Shown: positions 1-13,586, numbered from the stretch's first letter. The stretch is 64,000 bases of DNA from Megachile rotundata (GCF_050947335.1 NW_027474094.1:1-64000); one strand, 5' to 3'. The notes: generated by a model not told the origin, from the letters alone. Program-made: numbers and translations.

Positions 1-83
1 TATTAGCCATATTATGCTTATATGATCGATAGAACGACAATTACAATACTTATTACTCTTATTGTTATCAATCTAACTCATAT
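1..83 (+). repeat. First monomer, used here to define phase and anatomy
   Basis: In monomer numbering, bases 1-17 (tattagccatattatgc) are the most conserved block. Bases 8-12 (catat) and 20-24 (atatg) form a short dyad with a 7-base loop. Bases 25-32 hold the ATCGAT core. Bases 33-40 (aacgacaa) separate the main subfamilies. Bases 41-83 are a pyrimidine-rich TTA/CTT tract ending in ctaactcatat. The 7-mer catatta occurs twice, 12 bases apart, across the monomer junction. From base 37 through the junction to base 5 of the next unit the consensus has no G. This first copy differs from the common form by an A in the acaatac stretch and a G in ttgttatc. Monomer k (counting from 0) starts at 1 + 83k minus the number of 82-bp monomers before it. 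Confidence 0.95.
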
Positions 84-570
84 TATTAGCCATATTATGC
101 TTATATGATCGATAGAATTACAATTACTATACTTATCACTCTTATTATTATCAATCTAACTCATATTATTAACCATATTATGCTTATATGATCGATAGAA
201 CGACAATTACTATACTTATTACTCTTATTATTATCAAACTAACTCATATTATTAACCAAATTATGCAAATTTGATCGATAGAACGACAGTCACTATACTT
301 ATTACTCTTATTATTATCAACCTAACTCATATTATTAGCCATATTATGCTTATATGATCGATAGAATGAGAATTGCTATACTCACTACTCTTAGTATTAT
401 CACTCTAACTCATATTATTAGCCATATTATGCTTATATGATCGATAGAACGACAATTACAATACTTATTACTCTTATTGTTATCAATCTAACTCATATTA
501 TTAGCCATATTATGCTTATATGATCGATAGAACGAGAATTACTTTACTCACTACTCTTAGTATTATCAAT
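84..570 (+). repeat. Block of six monomers shared with 30.6-31.1, 34.3-34.8 and 49.9-50.4 kb
   Basis: The order of variants (gaattac monomer, standard monomer, gcaaattt monomer, aatgagaattgc monomer, acaattacaatac monomer, gagaattacttt monomer) is repeated at about 30.62-31.10 kb. The offset is 30535, which is 368 monomers minus the nine 82-bp units in between. It is also seen near 34.28-34.77 kb and 49.88-50.4 kb. A shared order of six distinct variants indicates common descent of the block and not chance similarity of single monomers. The outer boundaries are approximate because adjacent monomers are alike. Confidence 0.8.
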
Positions 571-840
571 CTAACTCATATTATTAGCCATATTATGCTT
601 AAATGATCGATAGAACTACAATTACTATACTCATTACTCTTATTATTATCAATGTAACTCATATTATTAGCCATATTATGCTTATATGATCGATAGAATG
701 AGAATTACTATACCCACTACTGTTAGTATTATCACTCTAACTCATATTATTAGCCATATTATGCTTATATGATCGATAGAACGACAATTACTATACTTAT
801 TACTCTTATTGTTATCAATCTAACTCATATTTTTAGCCAT

Positions 841-2230
841 ATTATGCTTATATGATCGATAGAACGGGAATTACTATACTCACTACTCTTAGTATTATCA
901 ATCTAACTCATATTATTAGCCATATTATGCTTATATGATCGATAGAACGACAATTACTATACTTATTACTCTTATTGTTATCAATCTAACTCATATTGTT
1001 AGCCATATTATGCTTATATGATTGATAGAACGAGAATTACTATACTCACTCTTCTTAGTATTATCAATCTAACTCATACTATTAGCCATATTATGCTTAT
1101 ATTATCGATAGAACGACAATTACTATACTTATTACTGTTATTATTATCAATCTAACTCATATTATTAACCATATTATGCTTAAATGATCGATAGAACGAC
1201 AATTACTATACTTATTACTCTTATTATTATAAATATAACTCATATTGTTAACCATATTATGCTTATATGATCGATAGAACGACAATTACTATACTTATTA
1301 CTCTTATTATTATAAATATAACGCATATTATTAGCCATATTATGCTTATATGATCGATAGAACGACCATTACTATACTTATTACTCTTATTATTATCAAT
1401 CTAACTCATATTATTAACCATATTATGCAGATATGATCGATATAACGACAATTACTATACACATTACTCTTACTATTATCAATCTAACTCATATTATTAA
1501 CCATATTATGCAGATATGATCGATAGCACGACATTTACTACGCTTACTACTCTTATTATTATCAATCTAACTCATATTATTAGCCATATTATGCTTATAT
1601 GAGCAATAGAACTACAATTACTATACTTATTACTCTTATTATTATCAATCTAACTCATATTATTAACCATATTATGCAGATATGATCGATATAACTACAA
1701 TTACTATACTCATTACTCTTATTATTATCAATCTAACTCATATTATTAGACATATTTTGCTTATATGATCGATAGAACGACCATTACTATACTTATTACT
1801 CTTATTATTATAAATATAACTCATATTTTTACCCATATTATGCTTATATGATCGATAGAACGACATTTACTATACTTATTACACTTACTATTATCAATCG
1901 AACTTATATTATTAGCCATATTATGCTTATATGATCGATAGAACGACATTTACTATACTTATTACTCTTATGATTATCAAACTAACTCATATTATTAACC
2001 ATATTATGCAAATTTGATCGATAGAACGACAGTCACTATACTTATTACTCTTACTATTATCAACCTAACTCATATTATTAGCCATATTATGCGTATATGA
2101 TCGATAGAACGACAATTACTATACTTATTACTCTTATTATTATGAATCTAACTCATATTGTTAACCATATTATGCTTATATGATCGACAGAACGACTATT
2201 ACTATACTTATTACACTCACTGTTATCAAT
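841..2230 (+). repeat. Block homologous to 16.77-18.75 kb, which carries seven extra monomers
   Basis: The rare aacgggaatt variant at about 863 and the following monomers match 16791 onward (offset 15928). From about 1440 to 2220 the offset becomes 16509. The change is 581 bases, exactly seven monomers, so one locus has gained or lost seven units. Matching landmarks are the gatcgatataac monomers, the gagcaatag monomers, acatattttgc, ttttaccc, gcgtatatg and gacagaacgactatt. This ties the left flank to the start of the large duplication at 17-34.7 kb. Confidence 0.8.
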
Positions 2231-2655
2231 CTAATTCATATGATTAACCATATTATGCAAATTTGATCGATAGAACGACAATCACTATACATATTACTCT
2301 TATGATTATCAAACTAACTCATATTATTAACCATATTATGCAAATTTGATCGATAGAACGACAGTCACTATACTTATTACTCTTACTATTATCAACCTAA
2401 CTCATATTATTAGCCATATTATGCGTATATGATCGATAGAACGACAATTACTATACTTATTACTCTTATTATTATGAATCTAACTCATATTTTTACCCAT
2501 ATTATGCTTATATGATCGATAGAACGACATTTACTATACTTATTACACTTACTATTATCAATCGAACTTATATTATTAGCCATATTATGCTTATATGATC
2601 GATAGAACGACATTTACTATACTTATTACTCTTATGATTATCAAACTAACTCATA
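1960..2655 (+). repeat. Overlapping 4-monomer (332 bp) and 8-monomer (664 bp) duplications
   Basis: The rare gcgtatatga variant occurs at 2091 and 2423, 332 bases apart (4 x 83). The ttttaccc variant recurs at 1831 and 2495, 664 bases apart (8 x 83). The monomer at 2242-2324 begins like the subfamily that normally carries the 1-bp deletion but ends like the ttatgattatcaaac subfamily, so it marks an exchange point within a monomer. These are recent, small-scale, in-register events. Confidence 0.8.
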
Positions 2656-3071
2656 TTATTATCCATATTATGCAGATATGATCGATAGAACTACAATTAC
2701 TATACTCATTACTCTTATTATTATCAATCTAACTCATATTATTAGACATATTACGCTTATATGATCGATAGAACGACAATTACTATACTTATTACTCTTA
2801 TTATTATAAATATAACTCATATTATTAGCCATATTATGCTTACATGATCGATAGGACGACAATTACTTTACTTATTATTCTTATTATTATCAATCTAACT
2901 CATATTATTAGCCATATTATGCTTAAATGATCGATAGAACGACAGTTACTATACTTATTACTCTTATTGTTATCAATCTAACTCATATTATTAGCCATAT
3001 TATGCTTATATGATCGACAGAACTACAATTACTATACTTATTACACTCACTGTTATCAATCTAATTCATAT

Positions 3072-3153
3072 GATTAACCATATTATGCCAATTTGATCGA
3101 TAGAACGACAATCACTATACATATTACTCTTATTATTATAACCTAACTCATAT
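3072..3153 (+). repeat. 82-bp deletion monomer 1 (unit index 37), lineage A
   Basis: The monomer starts gattaacc, carries gccaattt, and has tattataacc where full-length relatives have tattatcaacc, so one C is missing after 3140. The next monomer starts tatttgcc 82 bases later and continues with gaatgac. This is the first of ten copies of the same allele. Confidence 0.95.
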
Positions 3154-4149
3154 TATTTGCCATATTATGCTTATATGATCGATAGAATGACAATTACTAT
3201 ACTTATTACTGTTATTATTATCAATCTAACTCATATTATTAACCATATTATGCTTAAATGATCGATAGAACGACAATTACTATACTTATTACTCTTATTA
3301 TTATAAATATAACTCATATTATTAACCATATTACGCTTAAATGATCGATAGATCGACAATTACTATACTTATTACTCTTATTATTATCAATCTAACTCAT
3401 AGTATTAGACATATTATGCTTATATGATCGATAGAACGACAATTACTATACTTATTACTCTTATTATTATAAATATAACTCATATTATTAGCCATATTAT
3501 GCTTACATGATCGATAGAACGACAATTACTGTACTCACTACTCTTATCATTATCGATCTAACTCATATTATTAACCATATTATGCAGATATGATCGATAG
3601 CACGACATTTACTACACTTATTACTCTTATTATTATCAATCTAACTCATATTATTCGCCATATTATGCTTATATGATCGATAGAATGACAATTAATATAC
3701 TCATTGCTCTTATTATTATGAATGTAACTCATATTATTAGCCATATTATGCTTATATGATCGATAGAACGAGAGTTACTATACTCACTACTCTTAGTATT
3801 ATCAATCTGACTCATATTATTAGCCATGTTATGCTTAAATAATCGATAGAACGACAATTACTGTACTTATTACTCTTATTATTATCAATCTAACTCATAT
3901 TATTAGCCATGTTATGCTTAAATGATCGATAGAACGACAATTACTGTACTTATTACTCTTATTATTATCAATGTAACACATATTATTAGCCATATGATGC
4001 TTATATGATCGATAGAACGACAATTACTATACTTATTACTCTTATTGTTATCAATCTAACTCATATTATTAGCCATATTATGCTTATATGATCGACAGAA
4101 CTACAATTACTATACTTATTACACTCACTGTTATCAATCTAATTCATAT

Positions 4150-4231
4150 GATTAACCATATTATGCCAATTTGATCGATAGAACGACAATCACTATACAT
4201 ATTACTCTTATTATTATAACCTAACTCATAT
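4150..4231 (+). repeat. 82-bp deletion monomer 2 (unit index 50), lineage A
   Basis: Same haplotype as 3072-3153: gattaacc start, gccaattt, missing C in tattataacc, followed by a tatttgcc monomer with gaatgac. It lies 13 units after the first. Confidence 0.95.
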
Positions 4232-4789
4232 TATTTGCCATATTATGCTTATATGATCGATAGAATGACAATTACTATACTTATTACTGTTATTATTATC
4301 AATCTAACTCATATTATTAACCATATTATGCTTAAATGATCGATAGAACGACAATTACTATACTTATTACTCTTATTATTATAAATATAACTCATATTAT
4401 TAGCCATATTATGCTTAAATGATCGATAGAACGACAATTACTATACTTATTACTCTTATTATTATCAATCTAACTCATAGTATTAGACATATTATGCTTA
4501 TATGATCGATAGAACGACAATTACTATACTTATTACTCTTATTATTATAAATATAACTCATATTATTAGCCATATTATGCTTACATGATCGATAGAACGA
4601 CAATTACTGTACTTACTACTCTTATCATTATCGATCTAACTCATATTATTAACCATATTATGCAGATATGATCGATAGCACGACATTTACTACGCTTACT
4701 ACTCTTATTATTATCAATCTAACTCATATTATTAGCCATATTATGCTTATATGAGCAATAGAACTACAATTACTATACTTATTACTCTT

Positions 4790-5640
4790 ATTATTATCAA
4801 TCTAACTCATATTATTAACCATATTATGCAGATGTGATCGATATAACTACAATTACTATACTCATTACTCTTATTATTATCAATCTAACTCATATTATTA
4901 GACATATTTTGCTTTTATGATCGATAGAACGACCATTACTATACTTATTACTCTTATTATTATAAATATAACTCATATTTTTACCCATATTATGCTTATA
5001 TGATCGATAGAACGACATTTACTATACTTATTACACTTACTATTATCAATCTAACTTATATTATTAGCCATATTATGCTTATATGATCGAGAGAACGACA
5101 TTTACTATACTTATTACTCTTATGATTATCAAACTAACTCATATTATTAACCATATTATGCAAATTTGATCGATAGAACGACAGTCACTATACTTATTAC
5201 TCTTATTATTATCAACCTAACTCATATTATTAACCATATTATGCAGATGTGATCGATATAACTACAATTACTATACTCATTACTCTTATTATTATCAATC
5301 TAACTCATATTATTAGACATATTTTGCTTTTATGATCGATAGAACGACCATTACTATACTTATTACTCTTATTATTATAAATATAACTCATATTTTTACC
5401 CATATTATGCTTATATGATCGATAGAACGACATTTACTATACTTATTACACTTACTATTATCAATCTAACTTATATTATTAGCCATATTATGCTTATATG
5501 ATCGAGAGAACGACATTTACTATACTTATTACTCTTATGATTATCAAACTAACTCATATTATTAACCATATTATGCAAATTTGATCGATAGAACGACAGT
5601 CACTATACTTATTACTCTTATTATTATCAACCTAACTCAT
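4790..5640 (+). repeat. Tandem duplication of a 5-monomer, 415-bp unit
   Basis: The rare gatgtgatcg variant lies at 4831 and again at 5246, exactly 415 bases (5 x 83) apart. The monomers between (gacatattttgctttt, ttttaccc, cgagagaacg, gcaaatttg) are repeated in the same order. The first copy joins the second through an aacctaac monomer followed by ttaacc. A further gatgtg monomer is found near 14120, so the unit also has relatives outside. Confidence 0.88.
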
Positions 5641-5808
5641 ATTATTAGCCATATTATGCTTATATGATCGATAGAACGACAATTACTATACTTATTACTC
5701 TTATTATTATGAATCTAACTCATATTGTTAACCATATTATGTTTATATGATCGACAGAACGACTATTACTATACTTATTGCACTCACTGTTATCAATCTA
5801 ATTCATAT

Positions 5809-5890
5809 GATTAACCATATAATTCAAATTTGATCGATAGAACGACAATCACTATACATATTACTCTTATTATTATAACCTAACTCATAT
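5809..5890 (+). repeat. 82-bp deletion monomer 3 (unit index 70), lineage B
   Basis: It carries the missing C in tattataacc but reads aattcaaattt instead of gccaattt. The following monomer is tatttgcc with aaatgaatgatag. Flank and core assign it to a second lineage shared with 18751 and 36512. Confidence 0.93.
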
Positions 5891-8380
5891 TATTTGCCAT
5901 ATTATGCTTAAATGAATGATAGAACGACAATTACTATACTTATTACTCTTATTATTATCAATCTAACTCATATTATTAACCATATTATGCAGATATGATC
6001 GATAGCACGACATTTACTACGCTTACTACTCTTATTATTATCAATCTAACTCATATTATTAGCCATATTATGCTTATATGAGCAATAGAACTACAATTAC
6101 TATACTTATTACTCTTATTATTATCAATCTAACTCATATTATTAACCATATTATGCAGATATGATCGATATAACTACAATTACTATACTCATTACTCTTA
6201 TTATTATCAATCTAACTCATATTATTAGACATATTTTGCTTTTATGATCGATAGAACGACCATTACTATACTTATTTCTCTTATTATTATAAATATAACT
6301 CATATTTTTACCCATATTATGCTTATATGATCGATAGAACGACATTTACTATACTTATTACACTTACTATTATCAATCTAACTTATATTATTAGCCATAT
6401 TATGCTTATATGATCGATAGAACGACAATTACTATACTTATTGCTCTTATTATTATCAATCTAACTCATATTATTAACCATATTATGCAGATATGATCGA
6501 TAGCACGACATTTACCATACTTATTACTCTTATTATTATCAAACTAACTCATATTATTAGCCATATTATGCTTATATAATCGATAGAACGACAATTACTA
6601 TACTTATTATTCTTATTTTTATCAACCTAACTCATATTATTAGCCATATTATGCTTAAATGACCGATAGAACGACAATTACTATACTTATTACTCTTACT
6701 ATTATGAATCTAACTCATATTATTAACCATATTATGCAGATATGATCGATAGAACTACAGTTACTATACTCATTACTCTTATTATTATCAATCTAACTCA
6801 TATTATTAACCACATTATGCTAATATGATCGATAGAACGACAATTGCTATACTTATTACACTCACTATTATCAATCTAACTCATATTATTAACCATATTA
6901 TGCAGATATGATCGATAGCACGACATTTACTATACCTATTACTCTTATTAATATCCACCTAACTCATATTATTATCCATATTATGCTTATATGATCGATA
7001 GAACGACAATTACTTTACTTATTATTCTTATTATTATCAACCTAACTCATATTATTAGCCATATTATGCTTAAATGTTCGATAGAACGACAATTACTATA
7101 CTTATTACTCTTATTATTATCAATCTAACTCATATTATTAGCCATATTATGCTTAAATGATCGATAGAATGACAATTACTATACTTATTACTCTTATTAT
7201 TATCAATCTAACTCATATTATTAGACATATTATGCTTATATGAGCAATAGAACTACAATTACTATACTTATGACTCTTATTATTATCAATCTAACTCATA
7301 TTATTAACCATATTATGCAGATATGATCGATAGAACTACAATTACTATACTCATTACTCTTATTATTATCAATCTAACTCATATTATTAGACATATTATG
7401 CTTATATGATCGATAGAACGACAATTACTATACTTATTACTCTTATTATTATAAATATAACTCATATTATTAGCCACATTATGCTTACATGATCGATAGA
7501 ACGACAATTATTTTACTTATTATTCTTATTACTATCAATCTAACTCATATTATTAGCCATATTATGCTTAAATGATCGATAGAACGACAATTACTATACT
7601 TATTACTCTTATTATTATCAATCTAACTCATATTATTGGCCATATTATGCTTATATGATCGATAGAACGAGAATTACTATACTCACTACCCTTAGTATCA
7701 TCAATCTAACTCATATTATTAGCCATATTATGCTTAAATGATCGATAGAACGACCATTACTGTCCTTATTACTCTTATTATTATCAATTTAACTCATATT
7801 ATTAACCATATTATGCTTATATGATCGATAGAACGACAATTACTATACTTATTACTCTTATTATTATCAATCTAACTCATATTATTAGACATATTATGCT
7901 TATATGATCGACAGAACGACAATTACTATACTTATTACACTCACTATTATCAATCCAACTCATATTATTAACCATATTATGCTTATATGAGCAATAGAAC
8001 TACAATTACTATACTTATTACTCTTATTATTATCAATCTAACTCATATTATTAACCATATTATGCAGATATGATCGATATAACTACAATTACTATACTCA
8101 TTACTCTTATTATTATCAATCTAACTCATATTATTAGACATATTATGCTTATATGATCGATAGAACGACCATTACTATACTTACTACTCTTATTATTATA
8201 AATATAACTCATATTTTTACCCATATTATGCTTATATGATCGACAGAGCGACAATTACTATACTTATTATTCTTATTATTATCAATCTAACTCATATTAT
8301 TAGCCATATTATGCTTATATGATCGACAGAACGACAATTACTATACTTATTACACTCACTGTTATCAATCTAATTCATAT
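5891..8380 (+). repeat. Mosaic of single-monomer subfamilies without a clear higher-order unit
   Basis: About 30 monomers in which cagatatg, gagcaatag, ttaaatg, ttttatg and gacag variants alternate. Parts resemble the 18.9-20.1 kb and 9.0-9.2 kb blocks (for example the ttaatatccacc monomer near 6950 recurs near 9020). I see no gene, no inversion and no interruption of phase. Confidence 0.8.
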
Positions 8381-8462
8381 GATTAACCATATTATGCCAA
8401 TTTGATCGATAGACCGACAATCACTATACATATTACTCTTATTATTATAACCTAACTCATAT
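8381..8462 (+). repeat. 82-bp deletion monomer 4 (unit index 101), lineage A
   Basis: gattaacc start, gccaattt, gaccgac instead of gaacgac, missing C in tattataacc. The following tatttgcc monomer has ttatacgatcg and gaatgac. It is a slightly diverged lineage A member. Confidence 0.94.
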
Positions 8463-9873
8463 TATTTGCCATATTATGCTTATACGATCGATAGAATGAC
8501 AATTACTATACTTATTACTCTTATTATTATCAATCTAACTCATATTATTAACCATATTATGCTTATATGACCGATAGAAGGACAATTACTATACTTATTA
8601 CTCTTATTATTAGAAATATAGCTCATATTATTAGCCATAATATGCTTATATGATCGATAGAACGACAATTACTATACACGTTACTCTTACTATTATCAAT
8701 CTACCTCATATTATTAACCATATTATACAGATATGATCGATAGCGCGACATTTACTACACTTACTACTCTTATTATTATCAATCTAACTCATATTATTAG
8801 CCATATTATGCTTATATGAGCAATAGAACTACAATTACTATACTTATGACTCTTATTATTATCAATCTAACTCATATTATTAACCATGTTATGCTTATAT
8901 CATCGATAGAACAACAATTACTATACTTATTACACTCACTATTATCAATCTAACTCATATTATTAACCATATTATGCAGATATGATCGATAGCACGACAT
9001 TTACTATACCTATTACTCTTATTAATATCCACCTAACTCATATTATTATCCATATTATGCTTATATGATCGATAGAACGACAATTACTTTACTTATTATT
9101 CTCATTATTATCAACCTAACTCATATTATTAGCCATATTATGCTTAAATGATCGATAGAACGACAATTACTATACTTATTACTCTTATTATTATGAATCT
9201 AACTCATATTATTAACCATATTATGCAGATATGATCGATATAACGACAATTACTATACACATTACTCTTACTATTATCAATCTAACTCATATTATTAACC
9301 ATATTATGCAGATATGATCGATAGCGCGACATTTACTACACTTACTACTCTTATTATTATCAATCTAACCCATATTATTAGCCATATTATGCTTATATGA
9401 GCAATAGAACTACAATTACTATACTTATGACTCTTATTATTATCAATCTAACTCATATTATTATCCATATTATGCAGATATGATCGATAGAACTACAATT
9501 ACTATACTCATTACTCTTATTATTATCAATCTAACTCATATTATTAGACATATTACGCTTATATGATCGATAGAACGACAATTACTATACTTATTACTCT
9601 TATTATTATAAATATAACTCATATTATTAGCCATATTATGCTTACATGATCGATAGGACGACAATTACTTTACTTATTATTCTTATTATTATCAATCTAA
9701 CTCATATTATTAGCCATATTATGCTTAAATGATCGATAGAACGACAATTACTATACTTATTACTCTTATTGTTATCAATCTAACTCATATTATTAGCCAT
9801 ATTATGCTTATATGATCGACAGAACTACAATTACTATACTTATTACACTCACTGTTATCAATCTAATTCATAT

Positions 9874-9955
9874 GATTAACCATATTATGCCAATTTGATC
9901 GATAGAACGACAATCACTATACATATTACTCTTATTATTATAACCTAACTCATAT
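9874..9955 (+). repeat. 82-bp deletion monomer 5 (unit index 119), lineage A
   Basis: gattaacc, gccaattt, missing C in tattataacc, followed by tatttgcc and gaatgac. It is the first of two deletion monomers inside the 30-monomer unit, 12 units before the next. Confidence 0.95.
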
Positions 9956-10868
9956 TATTTGCCATATTATGCTTATATGATCGATAGAATGACAATTACT
10001 ATACTTATTACTGTTATTATTATCAATCTAACTCATATTATTAACCATATTATGCTTAAATGATCGATAGAACGACAATTACTATACTTATTACTCTTAT
10101 TATTATAAATATAACTCATATTATTAACCATATTATGCTTAAATGATCGATAGAACGACAATTACTATACTTATTACTCTTATTATTATCAATCTAACTC
10201 ATAGTATTAGACATATTATGCTTATATGATCGATAGAACGACAATTACTATACTTATTACTCTTATTATTATAAATATAACTCATATTATTAGCCATATT
10301 ATGCTTACATGATCGATAGAACGACAATTACTGTACTTACTACTCTTATCATTATCGATCTAACTCATATTATTAACCATATTATGCAGATATGATCGAT
10401 AGCACGACATTTACTACACTTATTACTCTTATTATTATCAATCTAACTCATATTATTCGCCATATTATGCTTATATGATCGATAGAATGACAATTAATAC
10501 ACTCATTGCTCTTATTATTATGAATGTAACTCATATTATTAGCCATATTATGCTTATATGATCGATAGAACGAGAATTACTGTACTCACTACTCTTAGTA
10601 TTATCAATCTGACTCATATTATTAGCCATGTTATGCTTAAATAATCGATAGAACGACAATTACTGTACTTATTACTCTTATTATTATCAATCTAACTCAT
10701 ATTATTAGCCATGTTATGCTTAAATGATCGATAGAACGACAATTACTGTACTTATTACTCTTATTGTTATCAATCTAACTCATATTATTAGCCATATTAT
10801 GCTTATATGATCGACAGAACTACAATTACTATACTTATTACACTCACTGTTATCAATCTAATTCATAT

Positions 10869-10950
10869 GATTAACCATATTATGCCAATTTGATCGATAG
10901 AACGACAATCACTATACATATTACTCTTATTATTATAACCTAACTCATAT
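10869..10950 (+). repeat. 82-bp deletion monomer 6 (unit index 131), lineage A
   Basis: Same haplotype as 9874-9955. With it, it explains why the 30-monomer unit is 2488 and not 2490 bp. Confidence 0.95.
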
Positions 10951-12361
10951 TATTTGCCATATTATGCTTATATGATCGATAGAATGACAATTACTATACT
11001 TATTACTGTTATTATTATCAATCTAACTCATATTATTAACCATATTATGCTTAAATGATCGATAGAACGACAATTACTATACTTATTACTCTTATTATTA
11101 GAAATATAGCTCATATTATTAGCCATAATATGCTTATATGATCGATAGAACGACAATTACTATACACGTTACTCTTACTATTATCAATCTACCTCATATT
11201 ATTAACCATATTATACAGATATGATCGATAGCGCGACATTTACTACACTTACTACTCTTATTATTATCAATCTAACTCATATTATTAGCCATATTATGCT
11301 TATATGAGCAATAGAACTACAATTACTATACTTATGACTCTTATTATTATCAATCTAACTCATATTATTAACCATGTTATGCTTATATCATCGATAGAAC
11401 AACAATTACTATACTTATTACACTCACTATTATCAATCTAACTCATATTATTAACCATATTATGCAGATATGATCGATAGCACGACATTTACTATACCTA
11501 TTACTCTTATTAATATCCACCTAACTCATATTATTATCCATATTATGCTTATATGATCGATAGAACGACAATTACTTTACTTATTATTCTCATTATTATC
11601 AACCTAACTCATATTATTAGCCATATTATGCTTAAATGATCGATAGAACGACAATTACTATACTTATTACTCTTATTATTATGAATCTAACTCATATTAT
11701 TAACCATATTATGCAGATATGATCGATATAACGACAATTACTATACACATTACTCTTACTATTATCAATCTAACTCATATTATTAACCATATTATGCAGA
11801 TATGATCGATAGCGCGACATTTACTACACTTACTACTCTTATTATTATCAATCTAACCCATATTATTAGCCATATTATGCTTATATGAGCAATAGAACTA
11901 CAATTACTATACTTATGACTCTTATTATTATCAATCTAACTCATATTATTATCCATATTATGCAGATATGATCGATAGAACTACAATTACTATACTCATT
12001 ACTCTTATTATTATCAATCTAACTCATATTATTAGACATATTACGCTTATATGATCGATAGAACGACAATTACTATACTTATTACTCTTATTATTATAAA
12101 TATAACTCATATTATTAGCCATATTATGCTTACATGATCGATAGGACGACAATTACTTTACTTATTATTCTTATTATTATCAATCTAACTCATATTATTA
12201 GCCATATTATGCTTAAATGATCGATAGAACGACAATTACTATACTTATTACTCTTATTGTTATCAATCTAACTCATATTATTAGCCATATTATGCTTATA
12301 TGATCGACAGAACTACAATTACTATACTTATTACACTCACTGTTATCAATCTAATTCATAT

Positions 12362-12443
12362 GATTAACCATATTATGCCAATTTGATCGATAGAACGACA
12401 ATCACTATACATATTACTCTTATTATTATAACCTAACTCATAT
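12362..12443 (+). repeat. 82-bp deletion monomer 7 (unit index 149), lineage A
   Basis: Copy of 9874-9955 at +2488; missing C in tattataacc. Confidence 0.95.
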
Positions 12444-13356
12444 TATTTGCCATATTATGCTTATATGATCGATAGAATGACAATTACTATACTTATTACT
12501 GTTATTATTATCAATCTAACTCATATTATTAACCATATTATGCTTAAATGATCGATAGAACGACAATTACTATACTTATTACTCTTATTATTATAAATAT
12601 AACTCATATTATTAACCATATTATGCTTAAATGATCGATAGAACGACAATTACTATACTTATTACTCTTATTATTATCAATCTAACTCATAGTATTAGAC
12701 ATATTATGCTTATATGATCGATAGAACGACAATTACTATACTTATTACTCTTATTATTATAAATATAACTCATATTATTAGCCATATTATGCTTACATGA
12801 TCGATAGAACGACAATTACTGTACTTACTACTCTTATCATTATCGATCTAACTCATATTATTAACCATATTATGCAGATATGATCGATAGCACGACATTT
12901 ACTACACTTATTACTCTTATTATTATCAATCTAACTCATATTATTCGCCATATTATGCTTATATGATCGATAGAATGACAATTAATACACTCATTGCTCT
13001 TATTATTATGAATGTAACTCATATTATTAGCCATATTATGCTTATATGATCGATAGAACGAGAATTACTGTACTCACTACTCTTAGTATTATCAATCTGA
13101 CTCATATTATTAGCCATGTTATGCTTAAATAATCGATAGAACGACAATTACTGTACTTATTACTCTTATTATTATCAATCTAACTCATATTATTAGCCAT
13201 GTTATGCTTAAATGATCGATAGAACGACAATTACTGTACTTATTACTCTTATTGTTATCAATCTAACTCATATTATTAGCCATATTATGCTTATATGATC
13301 GACAGAACTACAATTACTATACTTATTACACTCACTGTTATCAATCTAATTCATAT

Positions 13357-13438
13357 GATTAACCATATTATGCCAATTTGATCGATAGAACGACAATCAC
13401 TATACATATTACTCTTATTATTATAACCTAACTCATAT
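13357..13438 (+). repeat. 82-bp deletion monomer 8 (unit index 161), lineage A
   Basis: Copy of 10869-10950 at +2488; missing C in tattataacc. It is the last lineage A member in the window. Confidence 0.95.
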
Positions 13439-13586
13439 TATTTGCCATATTATGCTTATATGATCGATAGAATGACAATTACTATACTTATTACTGTTAT
13501 TATTATCAATCTAACTCATATTATTAACCATATTATGCTTAAATGATCGATAGAACGACAATTACTATACTTATTACTCTTATTAT

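Larger units (their letters stand above)
8611..11098 (+). repeat. 30-monomer higher-order unit (2488 bp), copy 1
   Basis: The unique tagaaatatagctc variant at 8611 recurs at 11099, 2488 bases later. That is 30 x 83 minus 2, and the unit contains two 82-bp monomers. Landmarks in order are tatacacgtt, tatacagatatg, tagcgcgac, ttatatcatcg, ttctcattatt, ataggacgac, the two deletion monomers, attaatacac and the catgttatgc monomers. In the stretches I compared base by base with copy 2 I found no difference. The breakpoint lies between 8580 and 8610, where copy 1 has ttatatgaccg and gaaggac but copy 2 has ttaaatgatcg and gaacgac. Confidence 0.93.
11099..13586 (+). repeat. 30-monomer higher-order unit (2488 bp), copy 2
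   Basis: Follows copy 1 directly and repeats its landmarks at +2488 (for example attaatac at 10493 and 12981). Similarity at this offset stops at 13589, where copy 2 continues with tataaatata instead of tagaaatata. The near identity over 2.5 kb implies a duplication much younger than most divergence among monomers. Confidence 0.93.

Noticed and set aside
863..870. CENP-B box suggested by the aacgggaatt variant (also at 16791)
   Set aside because: The required TTCG and A positions upstream of CGGG do not match, and the standard monomer lacks CGGG altogether.
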